This document shows, piece by piece, positions 63,207 through 64,000 of a DNA stretch of 64,000 nt; position 1 is the first letter of the stretch, and the number at the start of each line of letters is the position of its first letter. The notes beneath the pieces were generated by a model. The model did not search any database. It had not been told where the DNA came from and saw nothing but the letters and a program-made list of their open reading frames with translations. The stretch comes from Acidobacteriota bacterium (lineage in GTDB: Bacteria > Acidobacteriota > Vicinamibacteria > Vicinamibacterales > JAFNAJ01), in contig JAHDVP010000017.1 in NCBI GenBank assembly GCA_023384575.1, positions 1-64,000 on the forward strand, given 5' to 3'. Both the position numbers and the translations under genes were made by a program.

Positions 63207-63656
63207 TCAGCGCGCGCCGAGCTTCTTGTCGAGCCGGTAGCGCGCCACGCGCACGGCGGCCTCCGTGTTCCTCATGTCGATCCGGCCGCCGAACCGGGCG
63301 CCGTCGGCCAGGACCACCCGCGGCGCCGAGACCTCGGCCGAGACCCGCGCGGACGGCAGGAACTCGACACGATCGCTGGCGGTGATGCTGCCCGACACCG
63401 TGCCGGCCACGTCGACGAGCCGCGCGAACACCGTCCCGGTCACCGACCCGCCCTCGGCAATCGTCAACGCGTGGCCCGGCAGGTCCATGTCGCCGATCAC
63501 CGTCCCCTCGACGATGAGGTCGGCATCCGCGACGACCTCCCCGTGCACTCTCGTGTGTTCGCCGATGGTCGAGAGGAGCGAGCGGGTCGCCGGGCCGACA
63601 CCTCCGGCGTCTGGCCGCTGCGAGCGGCGGGAACGTATCGAGACAGGTCCAGTCAT
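63207..63656 (-). CDS. Bactofilin family polymer-forming cytoskeletal protein
   Basis: 149 aa. A disordered N-terminus (about 1-27) is followed by the right-handed beta-helix of bactofilins (about 28-130), with repeating hydrophobic-glycine turns such as VVADADLIVEGTVIGDMDLP, TVFARLVDVAGTVSGSI and VEFLPSARVSAEVSAPRVV. A basic C-terminal tail follows. It self-assembles into filaments at the inner membrane, often linked to cell shape or envelope machinery. Its ATG overlaps the threonine synthase stop by 4 nt. Confidence 0.93.
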   Translation of the reverse strand: MTGPVSIRSRRSQRPDAGGVGPATRSLLSTIGEHTRVHGEVVADADLIVEGTVIGDMDLPGHALTIAEGGSVTGTVFARLVDVAGTVSGSITASDRVEFLPSARVSAEVSAPRVVLADGARFGGRIDMRNTEAAVRVARYRLDKKLGAR

Positions 63657-64000
63657 CGTGTGAGGTCCGTGGTGCCGTCGATCGCCCGTCGCACGGCATC
63701 GAAATCGTTCGGCAGCCCGATCGGTCGGCGGGCGTGGAGCGAGGTCAGCGGCAGCGTCTGCTCGTGGTACCGCTGCTTGAAGTCGGTGAACTTGAGTCCG
63801 TTCGCGGTCGAGATGACCACGACGCGGTCGTCGCGGGCCACCTCGCCGCGTTCGACGAGCTTGACGAGCGCGGCGAGCGCGACGCCCGTGTGCGGGCAGT
63901 TGAACATCCCGGTCCGATCGGCGTGCGCGGCCGCGTTGGCGAGCTCCTCTTCGGTCGCCTGCTCGACGACGCCGTCGTAGCGCTGCAGCGTGCGGATGGC
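63653..64000 (-). CDS. thrC: Threonine synthase, C-terminal part (cut by the window edge)
   Basis: 115 residues of the C-terminus are visible, with the frame open through 64000. IRTLQRYDGVVEQATEEEL, then GMFNCPHTGVALAALVKLVE and VVVISTANGLKFTDFKQRYHE match the end of the PLP enzyme that converts phosphohomoserine to threonine. The catalytic Lys lies outside the window. Co-transcribed with bactofilin by ATGA overlap. Confidence 0.85.
   Translation of the reverse strand, partial: AIRTLQRYDGVVEQATEEELANAAAHADRTGMFNCPHTGVALAALVKLVERGEVARDDRVVVISTANGLKFTDFKQRYHEQTLPLTSLHARRPIGLPNDFDAVRRAIDGTTDLTR

Overview
The window is 64 kb of dense, uniformly GC-rich (about 70% by eye) bacterial chromosome. 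It holds 44 complete genes and one cut by the right edge. I saw no tRNA, rRNA, insertion sequence, prophage or CRISPR array. Two VWFA-related proteins of the acidobacterial type, several secreted S41/M28/M1 peptidases, PEGA and AIM24 proteins and a four-heme cytochrome suggest an Acidobacteriota chromosome, possibly the Vicinamibacteria branch. That placement is inference from protein families; no marker gene such as 16S rRNA is present.

Layout. 0-4 kb (- strand): lysine 6-dehydrogenase-like enzyme and a TrkA/TrkH potassium uptake pair. 4-11 kb (+): three-gene unit made of a large unrecognised exported protein and two secreted VWFA proteins. 11-16.7 kb: secreted hypothetical, S41 protease, AGCS amino-acid:cation symporter, MsrB, and a GHMP kinase resembling the kinase half of plant L-arabinokinase. 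16.8-19.5 kb: aconitase. 19.6-27.2 kb: histidine degradation. hutI, hutU and hutH are on +, a bifunctional formiminotransferase-cyclodeaminase and a mini-SPFH protein on -, and an FCD-type GntR regulator lies next to hutI. 27-34 kb: QueG, YqgE, four-heme cytochrome c, a PEGA protein with a degenerate kinase-like region, an OmpR/PhoB-type two-component system facing it, and a fatty-acid desaturase. 35-46.7 kb (- strand): serine hydrolase, M28 peptidase, D-lactate dehydrogenase fused to an Fe-S module, RsgA, FAD amine oxidase and an M1-M28-PDZ giant peptidase. 46.8-52.4 kb (+): polyphosphate kinase, double cyclophilin, ABC exporter. 52.4-55.3 kb (-): RRM protein, DinB, aspartyl protease. 55.5-63.2 kb (+): TerB-like, GYF-AIM24, two ABC-F proteins, a small unknown, and an MBL-rhodanese protein. 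63.2-64 kb (-): bactofilin and the C-terminus of threonine synthase.

How the genes fit together. The hut genes can convert histidine to glutamate and fold the formimino carbon into tetrahydrofolate, bypassing HutG/HutF. Many gene pairs overlap by ATGA (trkA/trkH, 4182/6911, hutU/hutH, kinase/regulator, rsgA/D-LDH, thrC/bactofilin), which points to translational coupling.

Non-coding signals that stood out: (i) two mutually exclusive helices in the leader of the PEGA gene (29619-29680), one of which buries the start codon; (ii) a degenerate 7-bp-period repeat (GGCTGNN) at two convergent gene ends and inside one signal peptide; (iii) -10-like hexamers 6-7 bp before start codons, suggesting leaderless mRNAs; (iv) GTGTCA repeats at 11 and 21 bp upstream of the two-component operon; (v) a string of hairpins before the cytochrome gene; (vi) a roughly 165-nt leader on the RRM gene.
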